From NCBI GenBank assembly GCA_028357285.1, contig JAOMWM010000004.1:37494-101493 (forward strand): DNA of 64,000 bases. Reading direction: 5' to 3'. This stretch comes from Schleiferiaceae bacterium. GTDB taxonomy: Bacteria > Bacteroidota > Bacteroidia > Flavobacteriales > Schleiferiaceae. Shown here piece by piece: positions 9,506 to 17,081 of the stretch. Each line of letters opens with the position of its first letter. Position 1 is the first letter of the stretch. A program made the position numbers and the translations under genes. Below the pieces are notes generated by a model. The model searched no databases. It saw nothing but the letters and a program-made list of their open reading frames with translations, and was not told where the DNA came from.

Positions 9506-10100
9506 GACCAATTTCTTTTAGAGATCTAAATAATGAGGCCCGTGAAATACCGATATAATCCGCGAGTTCTCGTCTTGGTATCAAGTGAAGTAAATCAGAG
9601 AATTGTTCCAAAGCAGCGTGAATTCTATTTGTTCCAGAAGTTTGAAGCATTTCATAAGTAGTGTTGCGATATTCTGTCATACTCAGGTTAATCAATACCT
9701 CCATAAGTTTAGCTCCTAAACCGCCTTGACGAAGTGCATTTTGGAAATGAACAGATGGTAAGGACGCCACCTTCGAGTGAGATAAGGCCTTAGAATAGGT
9801 GTCTGAGCGTTTAGAATATAGCAATAAATCCTCGGAGAAAGCGAATTTTCCCGGCCGAGAGAAACGGAGAATAAATGAATGTGTACCGCGCTGTAAATAT
9901 TCTGCAAAAGTACCTTCGAATATAAAGTGAAGGTCTCCTGTATCCGAATTTAAATCCCAAAGGGTGTGTCCAGCTGGTACATCCCGAAGGGTAAACTTAC
10001 TACTTAATTCTCTTAAGGCTTGGACTTCTACATCGCCTTGTAATTGAATATGAGATAGTAACCCGTAATGAAGTCGTTCAACCTCTTCTTGAGTAAGCAT
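9498..10100 (-). CDS. Crp/Fnr-family transcriptional regulator (first of tandem pair)
   Basis: 200 residues from the ATG at 10100 (MLTQEEVERLHYG); the frame extends to 10199, but that extension looks non-family. A beta-roll sensor domain (LRDVPAGHTLWDLNSDTGDL, then FIFEGTF) is followed by a dimer helix and a C-terminal helix-turn-helix, RELADYIGISRASLFRSLKE, which closely matches the HTH of the next gene. No cAMP cassette and no Fe-S Cys motif. Neither regulator has an obvious target here other than possibly its own operon and the CsgG-like gene downstream. Confidence 0.82.
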   Translation of the reverse strand: MLTQEEVERLHYGLLSHIQLQGDVEVQALRELSSKFTLRDVPAGHTLWDLNSDTGDLHFIFEGTFAEYLQRGTHSFILRFSRPGKFAFSEDLLLYSKRSDTYSKALSHSKVASLPSVHFQNALRQGGLGAKLMEVLINLSMTEYRNTTYEMLQTSGTNRIHAALEQFSDLLHLIPRRELADYIGISRASLFRSLKEIGHE

Positions 10101-10199
10101 TGGTATCGTAGTATTGGTTTGGTATGGTGAAGACAAGTTATTAAAAAATACAGGCCGCGGAAATATTAGTCGGAAAAGTTTCCCGCATTGCTTCATCAA

Positions 10200-10389
10200 T
10201 TTTTCACTCAGGGATCTTCCTAAATTAATTGTTAATAACTGACTTTAGCATTTAAGGCACTTTCTTCTAAAGGACTGATATAAGTGTCAATACATCCATT
10301 TAAATGAATATCATTTCGTTAATAAGATTATTCGAATCAGTCGATTATTAATTGTAAATTTCAATGTGTTAAACTAAAAACGTGCTTTT
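10200..10389. other. Intergenic stretch between the Crp/Fnr pair and the small gene
   Basis: AT-rich region that must carry promoters in both directions: leftward for the Crp/Fnr genes and rightward for the 44-codon gene. I see no exact TAnnTTTG box; TAAATTTC at about 10354 is one mismatch away. No gene is visible in it. Confidence 0.5.
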
Positions 10390-10524
10390 ATGAAACGTAT
10401 ATGTAGTATTAACCAAGCCATCAAACTTTTTAAAGGAGACCTTCCAAAGGTTAAAAATCATCTTCTGGAGCGGGGTATCCGAATCTCAGATAAAGTGTTA
10501 AGGGAACGACTCAAAACACTTTGA
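10390..10524 (+). CDS. Candidate 44-residue basic small protein
   Basis: ATG at 10390, TGA at 10522-10524. The product is very basic (many Lys/Arg) and probably helical: MKRICSINQAIKLFKGD at the start, then LPKVKNHLLERG, with ISDKVLRERLKTL at the end. It is followed 8 bp later by a perfect rho-independent terminator, so a short transcript of this size is expected here. There is no Shine-Dalgarno sequence, which is normal in this phylum. I do not recognise the family. It could be a small DNA- or RNA-binding protein, a remnant of a longer HTH protein, or the transcript could act as a small RNA and the frame be incidental. Confidence 0.42.
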   Translation: MKRICSINQAIKLFKGDLPKVKNHLLERGIRISDKVLRERLKTL

Positions 10525-10532
10525 AGTTTTTA

Positions 10533-10563
10533 AAAACAGCCCTTAAGAGGGCTGTTTTTTTTA
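10533..10563 (+). terminator. Rho-independent terminator after the small gene
   Basis: Stem AACAGCCC / GGGCTGTT around TTAAGA, followed by eight T. It lies just upstream of the next gene's -7 box, so that gene starts its own transcript. Confidence 0.9.
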
Positions 10564-10566
10564 CCC

Positions 10567-10574
10567 TATTTTTG
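10567..10574 (+). promoter_or_regulatory. Candidate -7 box for the 121-residue lipoprotein gene
   Basis: TATTTTTG matches TAnnTTTG and ends 17 bp before the ATG at 10592. It follows directly on the T-run of the preceding terminator. No TTG at the usual -33 spacing. Confidence 0.42.
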
Positions 10575-10591
10575 ATGAAAATAAAGCCGCA

Positions 10592-10957
10592 ATGAAACGA
10601 ATGCTCCTAACAGCTACCATCGGTCTCCTTTTGAATTCGTGTGCTAGTCCTAATCGCAGTCTTTACGATACTGCAAACACATTGTATGGGCAGAATTGGA
10701 CCTATATCGGTACAATAATGGTATATCCGGACATTATCTACAGCGATAAAATCACGACCGCCGAAAAAACTCGAGAGATATCCTTACACGACGGCTTAAT
10801 CAGCTACGATAAGATGTTGACTGCTGCGCGCAAGGAATACGGTGATACAGTCACAATTGCAAACATCAGAATTTATACTGAAGAATTTAAAACACGTTGG
10901 TTTGGTCGCAATTCAGATGTTCAAGCCATGGTTGACGTTATCTACGTAACAAAGTGA
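10592..10957 (+). CDS. Small lipoprotein of unknown function
   Basis: 121 residues. Lipoprotein signal with lipobox LLNSC (Cys17). After the signal come YGQNWTYIGTIMVYPD and a mixed alpha/beta stretch ending in VQAMVDVIYVTK, the shape of a small secreted alpha/beta domain. No catalytic motif is visible. It starts a transcript of its own and converges on the 142-residue gene with no bases between the two stop codons. Family not recognised. Confidence 0.6.
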   Translation: MKRMLLTATIGLLLNSCASPNRSLYDTANTLYGQNWTYIGTIMVYPDIIYSDKITTAEKTREISLHDGLISYDKMLTAARKEYGDTVTIANIRIYTEEFKTRWFGRNSDVQAMVDVIYVTK

Positions 10958-11386
10958 TCAATTGCAAAGATGGAGTAAAGAGCTATCAAAATGCGCCTTG
11001 TAATCCGTGATGCGATGATAGGTAGCCTCTAGTTCTTCTAAATAACATGCTACTTCCTCGTAACACGTTTCAAAAAAATTATCATCAATAAGATTCAAAC
11101 TAAGACGATATTGCTCTAAGGCATTAAGTACTTCGCGCGCGGAGGAACCAAATGTTTCAAAGAAATAAACGGAATGTGATTGAAGTAAAGCAAGGTTAAA
11201 TCCGTTTTGTTTGAATGCCCATATGATTTGTACTTCCCTGTTATCCTTTAAAACAGGTTCAGGTAAAGCACGAATTATTTCTTGAAAAGCATGCAAATAA
11301 CACAACTTACTTACGATTAATCTGTTCGTAGTTTTAGCAACATCAACAAACAGTATGTCGGCGCTATTTAATCTAAGAATATCCAC
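10958..11386 (-). CDS. Hypothetical cytoplasmic protein, mostly helical
   Basis: 142 residues, no signal peptide, no membrane segment. The sequence is dominated by predicted helices and is acidic towards the C-terminus, with CYEEVACYLEELEATYH as a possible coiled segment. Not recognised. It is divergent from the AlbA_2 gene with 25 bp between start codons, so their promoters must overlap. The size, solubility and partner would fit a small regulatory or toxin-antitoxin type protein, but nothing in the sequence proves it. Confidence 0.5.
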   Translation of the reverse strand: MDILRLNSADILFVDVAKTTNRLIVSKLCYLHAFQEIIRALPEPVLKDNREVQIIWAFKQNGFNLALLQSHSVYFFETFGSSAREVLNALEQYRLSLNLIDDNFFETCYEEVACYLEELEATYHRITDYKAHFDSSLLHLCN

Positions 11387-11411
11387 CTACATAAGTTAAG
11401 CATAAAATTCA

Positions 11412-12065
11412 ATGTATAAGGATTACGATCGAAAAGTTTCATTGAACGACTTATATGCTCTGATTCGCGAGGGAGAGCATGAAGAACAAGACTTTAAGTA
11501 CCGTATATCAGATGCACGTAAGATTGCAAGAACGCTGAGCGCCTTTGCTAATACGACTGGTGGGAGACTGCTAGTGGGTGTTAGAGACAACGGTAGTGTA
11601 GCAGGTGTAAAAGATGAAGATGATATATACATGCTAGAGAGTGCTTCTGAAGTATTCCTGAAACCTGCTTTGAAGCTAGAAGTTTGGGCGCATGAGATTG
11701 AAGGGAAAACCGTTTGGGAAATTGGAATTACTGAAGGCAAAGAAAAGCCCTATCAAGTTGATGAGACTGACGGATTGAAGGCATATTATCGGGAAGGCGA
11801 CCAAAATTTTATAGCAAATTCGGTTTTAAAAGAAGTTTGGAAACAAGACCGTTTAAAAGAATCTAAACACCCTGTTGCATTTACTGAAAAAGAGCAACGG
11901 CTGATTCAATATCTCAAAGATTATGAAGAGGTAAGCGTGAGTAAAGCAGCTAAAGTGATGCAACTTCATAGAAATAAGACGATTGAAATTTTAGCGCGGC
12001 TGATTCGATGGGAGGTTATTAATTGGTCACACGATACACAGGAAGGTTTCCGATATAGCCTTTAA
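11412..12065 (+). CDS. AlbA_2 (Schlafen-type) domain protein with C-terminal winged helix
   Basis: 217 residues. The N-terminal AlbA_2 domain (about 10-120) shows EEQDFKYRISDARKIARTL, then AFANTTGGRLLVGVRDNG and the conserved YYREGDQNFIA, which are hallmarks of the family of putative nucleic-acid-binding regulators. A linker leads to a C-terminal helix-turn-helix (about 165-210, SVSKAAKVMQLHRNKTIEI). It lacks the ATPase/HATPase_c-like part found in longer relatives. Likely a transcriptional regulator. Its stop overlaps that of trmH by 4 bp. Confidence 0.78.
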   Translation: MYKDYDRKVSLNDLYALIREGEHEEQDFKYRISDARKIARTLSAFANTTGGRLLVGVRDNGSVAGVKDEDDIYMLESASEVFLKPALKLEVWAHEIEGKTVWEIGITEGKEKPYQVDETDGLKAYYREGDQNFIANSVLKEVWKQDRLKESKHPVAFTEKEQRLIQYLKDYEEVSVSKAAKVMQLHRNKTIEILARLIRWEVINWSHDTQEGFRYSL

Positions 12066-12748
12066 CCCAGGTATTGATGTGGATTTGACACCGTCCGCAA
12101 TGACCATTGAATTAATGTATTCAATTCATCCTCTTCCTCTAGTCCCCTTTCGACCCCTTCTAGTTCCATATGATGGGTTAAATGATGCAATACAATGCCA
12201 CAACTAACGGAGACATTGAAACTCTCGACAAACCCTTGCATGGGTATGTAAATTAATTCATCAGCCAATGACTGGAGCAAATCAGAAGCACCCTCATGCT
12301 CATTACCGAAGCAAATTGTTGCGCTCACTGAAGCATCAAGGGATTCAATCGGCCTTGCATGTGAATCAACTGCTGTAACGTATAGTTTGCGCCCTGAGGC
12401 CTTTAATTGATGCGCCCACTCCTCTTGATTTCCGTCATTATAGGTATTAAAAAAAGTGGTATCAAGCCACTTCTCCACCCCTTTAGAGATACCAGAGGCG
12501 ACATTGAATCGTTCGTTTTTATCGTAGATATCAACCCGATGGACTCCAAAAGCATCTGCAGTTCTCATTAATGCTGAGGCATTCTGTGTCTTCATCATGT
12601 CTTCAAGGCCGAGTGCAAAATGTCGAGTTCTATTTGCCACCTTAGTCTTAAACAAGGATTGCTTGTGCGCGGTCAAACCAGTGCATAACTCTTTATACAA
12701 TTTTCTTTTCTCGCTTATATCTAAGGTCATCCAATCAGTTGTGGTCAT
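12062..12748 (-). CDS. trmH: TrmH-type tRNA 2'-O-methyltransferase (SpoU family)
   Basis: Methylates the ribose of a tRNA guanosine, classically Gm18, using SAM. SpoU signature motifs are present: NASALMRTADAFG (motif 1), CFGNEHEGAS (motif 2) and IPMQGFVESFNVSVS (motif 3), the trefoil-knot SAM site. Start chosen at the ATG at 12748 (MTTTDW); a longer frame reaches 12772. The C-terminal extension of TrmH proper is short but present. The ribosomal RNA paralogue RlmB has an N-terminal substrate domain that is missing here, which favours tRNA as substrate. It is divergent from the TPR-like membrane protein, with 35 bp between starts. Confidence 0.84.
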   Translation of the reverse strand: MTTTDWMTLDISEKRKLYKELCTGLTAHKQSLFKTKVANRTRHFALGLEDMMKTQNASALMRTADAFGVHRVDIYDKNERFNVASGISKGVEKWLDTTFFNTYNDGNQEEWAHQLKASGRKLYVTAVDSHARPIESLDASVSATICFGNEHEGASDLLQSLADELIYIPMQGFVESFNVSVSCGIVLHHLTHHMELEGVERGLEEEDELNTLIQWSLRTVSNPHQYLG

Positions 12749-12783
12749 TTCTTCGTTTCTTTGCAAAGTCAAAAATAATAGAG

Positions 12784-13299
12784 ATGGTCAGTAAGATAAT
12801 TCGATTAGGTGTAACTGCCGCAATTTTGGTTTGGTCGGTATTGCAATTCGCAGATGGCGAAATTGGTAACGGCATTGCCTTACTCTTTCCTGCAGCCCTT
12901 GTTCTATTGACCTATTTCAGAAATGAACGTATACTCATATCCCTTTGGTACATGCGTAAGAGTGATGTTGCTAAAGCAGAAAAAATGTTAGGTCGTATTC
13001 GTAATCCTGAAAAAAGCCTGATTAAAAGTCAATTGGCATATTACTATCTTCTTATGGGGATGATTGAAAGCCAGCGTAAAGTGGGTAAAGCCGAAACGTT
13101 ATTGAAGAAAGCTTTGAATACCGGTTTAAGAATGGACCAAGACAAAGCTTTGGCTAAACTAAATCTAGCAGGTATTGCATTAACAAAACGTCGTAAGAAA
13201 GAAGCGCAGATTTTATTGACTGAAGTAAAGCGATTGGATAGTAAAAATGTACTTGCTGAACAAACGAAGTACATCAAGCAACAAATGAAACGCATCTAA
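12784..13299 (+). CDS. Membrane-anchored TPR-like protein
   Basis: 171 residues from the ATG at 12784 (MVSKIIRLG). Two hydrophobic N-terminal segments (about 5-20 and 30-45) are followed by a basic, helix-rich part with TPR-like spacing: KAEKMLGRIRNPEKSL, then AYYYLLMGMIESQRKVGKAE and AKLNLAGIALTKRRKKEAQ. The soluble domain probably faces the cytoplasm and acts as a scaffold. No specific family function recognised. Confidence 0.62.
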   Translation: MVSKIIRLGVTAAILVWSVLQFADGEIGNGIALLFPAALVLLTYFRNERILISLWYMRKSDVAKAEKMLGRIRNPEKSLIKSQLAYYYLLMGMIESQRKVGKAETLLKKALNTGLRMDQDKALAKLNLAGIALTKRRKKEAQILLTEVKRLDSKNVLAEQTKYIKQQMKRI

Positions 13300-13357
13300 G
13301 GCTAAGCCTTGAACTTATAGGTAATTCAGGTGTTATAAATATTAAACATTACACCTA

Positions 13358-13816
13358 ATGTACACCCTCGAACGTACTCAACGTCTTCCTATATCTATTG
13401 AAGAGGCCTGGAAGTTTTTCCAGTCGCCAGAAAATTTAGCAGTCATTTCACCGGATTCCCTGGGATTTAACATTCTTTCTGATACGCCAGATGAAATGTA
13501 CCCCGGTTTGTTTATCCACTATAAAGTGAGTCCACTTTTCGGCATCAAGATGCACTGGACCACAGAGATTACCCATGTCGAAGCGCCAACCTATTTTGTT
13601 GATGATCAACGGGTAGGCCCATACAGCATATGGCATCACGAGCACCACTTCAAAGCTATCGAAGGCGGAGTAGAAATGCTTGATCGTGTCAATTACAAGG
13701 TTCCCTTTGGAATTTTGGGCAAAATTGCCCACCCCATCATCGTGCGTCCCAAACTGGAGGAAATATTTAATTATCGCGTTCAGAAAACGGAAGAGCTCTT
13801 CGGTAAGTGGAAGTAG
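13358..13816 (+). CDS. SRPBCC-superfamily (START/polyketide cyclase-like) protein
   Basis: 152 residues with the SRPBCC layout: an opening strand and helix (IEEAWKFFQSPENLAVISP), a central sheet (YKVSPLFGIKMHWTTEITHV) and a long C-terminal helix. Such domains bind hydrophobic ligands. Similar ligand-binding domains occur beside epimerase-type enzymes, so the ligand is unknown here. An inverted repeat (AGGTGT 13328-13333 / ACACCT 13351-13356) ends just before the ATG and may influence expression. It overlaps the next gene by 10 bp, so the two are coupled. Confidence 0.72.
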   Translation: MYTLERTQRLPISIEEAWKFFQSPENLAVISPDSLGFNILSDTPDEMYPGLFIHYKVSPLFGIKMHWTTEITHVEAPTYFVDDQRVGPYSIWHHEHHFKAIEGGVEMLDRVNYKVPFGILGKIAHPIIVRPKLEEIFNYRVQKTEELFGKWK

Positions 13817-14397
13817 TTGCATTAGGCATAGATTACGGTAGTAAAACCTCAGGTTTTACAGCCGCGGCAAGCTACTCTTCTAATGGTATAGTGCAGGTCT
13901 ATCAAAGCACAAAAGGCAAAGATGCAGATGCTTGGCTCCTCAATTTGATCCACGATTTGAAGCCTAAAAATGTTGCGATTGACGCTCCTCTAAGCTTACC
14001 TGGTGTCTTCATTGACCCAAGCTCGTTCAATAACTATCACTACAGAGAGTGCGACCGTATTACAGGTGCAATGAGCCCCATGTTTTTAGGTGGGTTGACA
14101 GCACGCGCGATGCAATTGTCTGCAAAACTGAAAGCATTTAAAATAGAATCGGTTATTGAGACCTACCCAAAAATGGTTTGTGGATCTCTAGGACTGGATA
14201 TGACGCGGTACAAAAAAGATAGCGAGTATCTCGAAGAGCTGAATTTTGGAGACTTTTTACATAATGGCCAGCTCAATCACCAAGTTAAGAATTGGCACCA
14301 ATGGGATGCATTAATGGCCTTATTAGCTTGTTTAAAGCATAATAACGGGACGGCGGAAGCCATCGGAAATCCTTTAGAGGGAATCATTTATTTTTGA
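13807..14397 (+). CDS. DUF429 protein (RNase H-fold)
   Basis: 196 residues starting with GTG. It opens with LGIDYGSKTSGFTAA, the first strand and acidic residue of an RNase H-like fold, and continues with VAIDAPLSLPG, then a helix-rich part with RECDRITGAMSPMFLGGLTARA and ETYPKM, all typical of DUF429. Predicted nuclease or resolvase-like fold; activity in the family is unproven. Second gene of a compact four-gene operon (SRPBCC, DUF429, DUF2452, esterase). Confidence 0.75.
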   Translation: MEVVALGIDYGSKTSGFTAAASYSSNGIVQVYQSTKGKDADAWLLNLIHDLKPKNVAIDAPLSLPGVFIDPSSFNNYHYRECDRITGAMSPMFLGGLTARAMQLSAKLKAFKIESVIETYPKMVCGSLGLDMTRYKKDSEYLEELNFGDFLHNGQLNHQVKNWHQWDALMALLACLKHNNGTAEAIGNPLEGIIYF

Positions 14398-14400
14398 GAC

Positions 14401-14832
14401 ATGTCAGAAGAGAAGAGAACATTTAATCCTATTGATCCCGAAAAAATCGCCGAAAACGCAAATTTACTGCCATACGGCTCCTCTGTTTCTGCACCTGCCT
14501 TTCAAGCTGTTGATACGCTAAAAAACAAGAGTCTTGATGTAAATGCGATGGAAATGCAGACTGACATGCAGCTCGATCAAATCCGTCAACAGATCGAATT
14601 ATTGGCCCAGCAAGCTGGAAAAATTCAAGCAAGAAAAGCCCTTAGCGAACAGATTTATTCAGCACAGATGGGTTTCAAGCCCGAGATCAATCATACGTAT
14701 TACCTCTACAAGAAAGATGAAGAGGGTAATGTCCTCAGTATGATTGCTCCACATGAATGGCGCAGCTGTCCATACGAGTTTTTAAATAAGGTCCTATTAT
14801 TAGCCGATCATACTTGGGATATCATCGACTAA
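14401..14832 (+). CDS. DUF2452 protein
   Basis: 143 residues, cytoplasmic. N-terminal DPEKIAENANLLPYGSSVSAPAF, a long central helix with a Gln-rich coiled stretch, and a C-terminal domain (YYLYKKDEEGNVLSMIAPHEW, ...LLADHTWDI) that is the recognisable mark of DUF2452. Function unknown. It is 3 bp after the previous gene and its stop overlaps the next start (TAATG). Confidence 0.8.
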   Translation: MSEEKRTFNPIDPEKIAENANLLPYGSSVSAPAFQAVDTLKNKSLDVNAMEMQTDMQLDQIRQQIELLAQQAGKIQARKALSEQIYSAQMGFKPEINHTYYLYKKDEEGNVLSMIAPHEWRSCPYEFLNKVLLLADHTWDIID

Positions 14833-15446
14833 TGTTAGAATACATCGATCACATCGAATCGGCTACCTCTCCTACCCTTGTTTTGTTGCATGGATACGGT
14901 AGCAATAAAGAAGATCTTTTCGGTCTTCGTCCTTATTTTAAGGGATATAATCTCGTTTGCTTTCAAGCTCCAATCGCTATGGGCATGGGCGGATATGCTT
15001 GGTATCCTATAGATTGGAATAATGGAGCCAAAATCATTGACAGCGAAGAAGTAGCCTCCGCGAAGTCGCTCGTATTAGATGCCATTGAAGAATGGACTGC
15101 ATCGAAGCAAATTAGTGGACCACTAGTAATAGGCGGATTTTCGCAAGGCGCCATACTTTCTACCGCAGTATATGCTAGCGGATTTACAGCGGATGGATAC
15201 GTCTTCTTAAGCGGTTATGCGCTACCTGAATGGCGTAATCAACTCTCCTCGTTTATGTCCACAACCCCTGTATTTCAATCGCATGGGACAGAAGATCCGG
15301 TCATTCCATTCGAATGGGCACATGCCACGGCTGAATTATTAACCGCTAATCCCAATTACAATTTTCATGAATTTGCAATGGGGCACAATCTAAATATGCC
15401 CTGCATCTCAAAATTGCAGGAATTCTTAAAAAAAACGCTAGCCTAG
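14832..15446 (+). CDS. Carboxylesterase/phospholipase-family alpha/beta hydrolase
   Basis: 204 residues, no signal peptide. The catalytic triad is visible: Ser104 in GGFSQGA, Asp in HGTEDPVIPF, His in MGHNLN. The oxyanion strand is LLHGYGSNKEDL. It is of the same family as bacterial acyl-protein thioesterase-like carboxylesterases (PF02230). The start codon lies within the stop of DUF2452 (TAATG), so translation is coupled. It converges on wbpI with 9 bp overlap. Substrate unknown; a short acyl ester is likely. Confidence 0.84.
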   Translation: MLEYIDHIESATSPTLVLLHGYGSNKEDLFGLRPYFKGYNLVCFQAPIAMGMGGYAWYPIDWNNGAKIIDSEEVASAKSLVLDAIEEWTASKQISGPLVIGGFSQGAILSTAVYASGFTADGYVFLSGYALPEWRNQLSSFMSTTPVFQSHGTEDPVIPFEWAHATAELLTANPNYNFHEFAMGHNLNMPCISKLQEFLKKTLA

Positions 15447-16502
15447 GGCCAGGATAATATTCTGACTAGCCTTACCATCACCATAAGGTGCTTTTGTCCC
15501 AGGCTTAAAAGTTGAAAGAATGTTTCGTGCTATTGGCGCTAGGGGTTCATTATGGGACGGATCGAAAAGTATACTCGCTCCCATTTCAATCAATTCGACC
15601 CATTCGGTTTCACCTCTGAGTGTAACCGAGGGCTTATCTGAGTAATAAGCTTCTTTCTGAAGTCCCCCACTATCGGTTAATACCAACGATGTCTGTTTGA
15701 GCGCCCAAAGCATTTCAAGATAGCCTACTGGTGGAGCAACCTGAATAGATAAGTTCAAACCAAAATCTTTTAAGCGAATAGCCGTAGCGGGATGTAATGG
15801 CATCCAAACAGGCATTACTGTATCGTGAAACGTGTTTAACTGATCTACTAGAAAGGCCAATCGCTCCGGACGGCTTATATTTTCAAATCTATGCATGGTA
15901 GCCAAAGCAAATGGCTTTTGAAAAAATGACATTGGTCCCATTTTTTCAGTATGTTCAGCGCTAGACTGAAACATTTGCAACGCATCTAACATCACATCTC
16001 CAACTTGCTCAATAACACGTCCCTTGAAGCCCTCACGCTTCAAATTTTCGGTGGCTTGTTGCGTTGGTGTGAATAGCCATTTTGCAATTTGGTCAGATTC
16101 AATTCTATTATGTTCTTCAGGCATCTCATCATTGTAAGATCGCAGTCCCGCTTCTATGTGAACCAGCGGAATCTTGCATTCCTGTGCCATGCGCGCTCCT
16201 GCCAAAGTTGAATTCGTATCACCATAAACAAGTGTGATATTCGGCTGTATAGCATCAAATAGGGGTTTCAATTCATTCCTCATCCGAGCGAGCATCTCAT
16301 CTCGCTTGAGATTGCCACAATTTAAAATGGCATAAGGCTTTGGAAGGCCCATTTCTTCAAAAAAAACAGTACTCATATCAGGATCATAATGCTGTCCCGT
16401 ATGAATTACATATTCCTGATAACCATTTGACTGAAGCGCTTTACTTACAGGTGCACTTTTAATGAATTGGGGACGCGCACCAACAATAGTAATGACCTTC
16501 AT
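15438..16502 (-). CDS. wbpI: UDP-N-acetylglucosamine 2-epimerase family, likely WbpI-type
   Basis: 354 residues of the non-hydrolysing UDP-GlcNAc 2-epimerase fold: IVGARPQFIKSAP, then YGDTNSTLAGA, HIEAGLRSYN and LTDSGGLQKEAY are present. In its operon (wbpE, wbpD, wbpI) the expected substrate is UDP-GlcNAc(3NAc)A and the product UDP-ManNAc(3NAc)A. The TEWVELIEMGASILF and C-terminal YGDGKAS segments look more like WbpI than WecB by eye, but a plain WecB role is the alternative. Last of three genes spaced 2-4 bp apart. Confidence 0.78.
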   Translation of the reverse strand: MKVITIVGARPQFIKSAPVSKALQSNGYQEYVIHTGQHYDPDMSTVFFEEMGLPKPYAILNCGNLKRDEMLARMRNELKPLFDAIQPNITLVYGDTNSTLAGARMAQECKIPLVHIEAGLRSYNDEMPEEHNRIESDQIAKWLFTPTQQATENLKREGFKGRVIEQVGDVMLDALQMFQSSAEHTEKMGPMSFFQKPFALATMHRFENISRPERLAFLVDQLNTFHDTVMPVWMPLHPATAIRLKDFGLNLSIQVAPPVGYLEMLWALKQTSLVLTDSGGLQKEAYYSDKPSVTLRGETEWVELIEMGASILFDPSHNEPLAPIARNILSTFKPGTKAPYGDGKASQNIILALG

Positions 16503-16506
16503 ATTT

Positions 16507-17079
16507 TTATGAAATTACAGCGACTACCCCATCGCGTAGTTCGTATTTCTCACCGGTCGTCTCACAAACGGCAATAGTACCGTTATCAAAATTTAATCGT
16601 GTACCTGCCTTACTAACCCAGCCTTTCTGTCTTGCTGGCACCCCGTACATAAAAGCGAAATCAGGCACTTCATGGGTAACAACAGAACCTGCTCCTATAA
16701 ACGCAAAAGCACCGATGGTGTTTCCACATACTATCGTAGCATTGGCACCTATAGAAGCACCTTTTTTCACTAATGTTCTGGAGTAATTCTTTTGCTCTAC
16801 AAAACTGCGCGGTGCATTGACATTGGTAAAAACCATCGAAGGCCCTAGAAAAACATCATCTTCAATCTCCACGCCACTATAAACACTAACGTTATTTTGA
16901 ATTTTAACTCCTGATCCGACTTTCACTGCATCACCTAGAAATACGTTTTGACCTAGTATGCAATTTGCACCAAGCGAACAATGTGACATGATATGCGAAA
17001 AATGCCAAACCTTAGAGCCAGCACCTATTTGAACATCGGTATCAACAACAGCTGTTTTATGTACGAAAAAATCACCCAT
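16507..17079 (-). CDS. wbpD: Left-handed beta-helix N-acetyltransferase, WbpD/WlbB-type
   Basis: 190 residues of hexapeptide repeats (IGAGSKVW, CSLGANCILGQNV, VKIQNNVSVYSGV, GASIGANATIVCG). The HFSHI motif carries the His expected to act as general base. Acetylates the 3-amino group of UDP-2-acetamido-3-amino-glucuronate, with acetyl-CoA, in UDP-ManNAc(3NAc)A synthesis. The order and 2-4 bp spacing with a WbpE-like aminotransferase before and a WbpI-like epimerase after support this. Cytoplasmic trimer expected from the family. Confidence 0.87.
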   Translation of the reverse strand: MGDFFVHKTAVVDTDVQIGAGSKVWHFSHIMSHCSLGANCILGQNVFLGDAVKVGSGVKIQNNVSVYSGVEIEDDVFLGPSMVFTNVNAPRSFVEQKNYSRTLVKKGASIGANATIVCGNTIGAFAFIGAGSVVTHEVPDFAFMYGVPARQKGWVSKAGTRLNFDNGTIAVCETTGEKYELRDGVVAVIS

Positions 17080-17081
17080 AA

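Noticed and set aside
13448..13822. 124-codon minus-strand frame antisense to the SRPBCC gene
   Set aside because: The SRPBCC frame is well supported and in an operon; the antisense frame has no family features.
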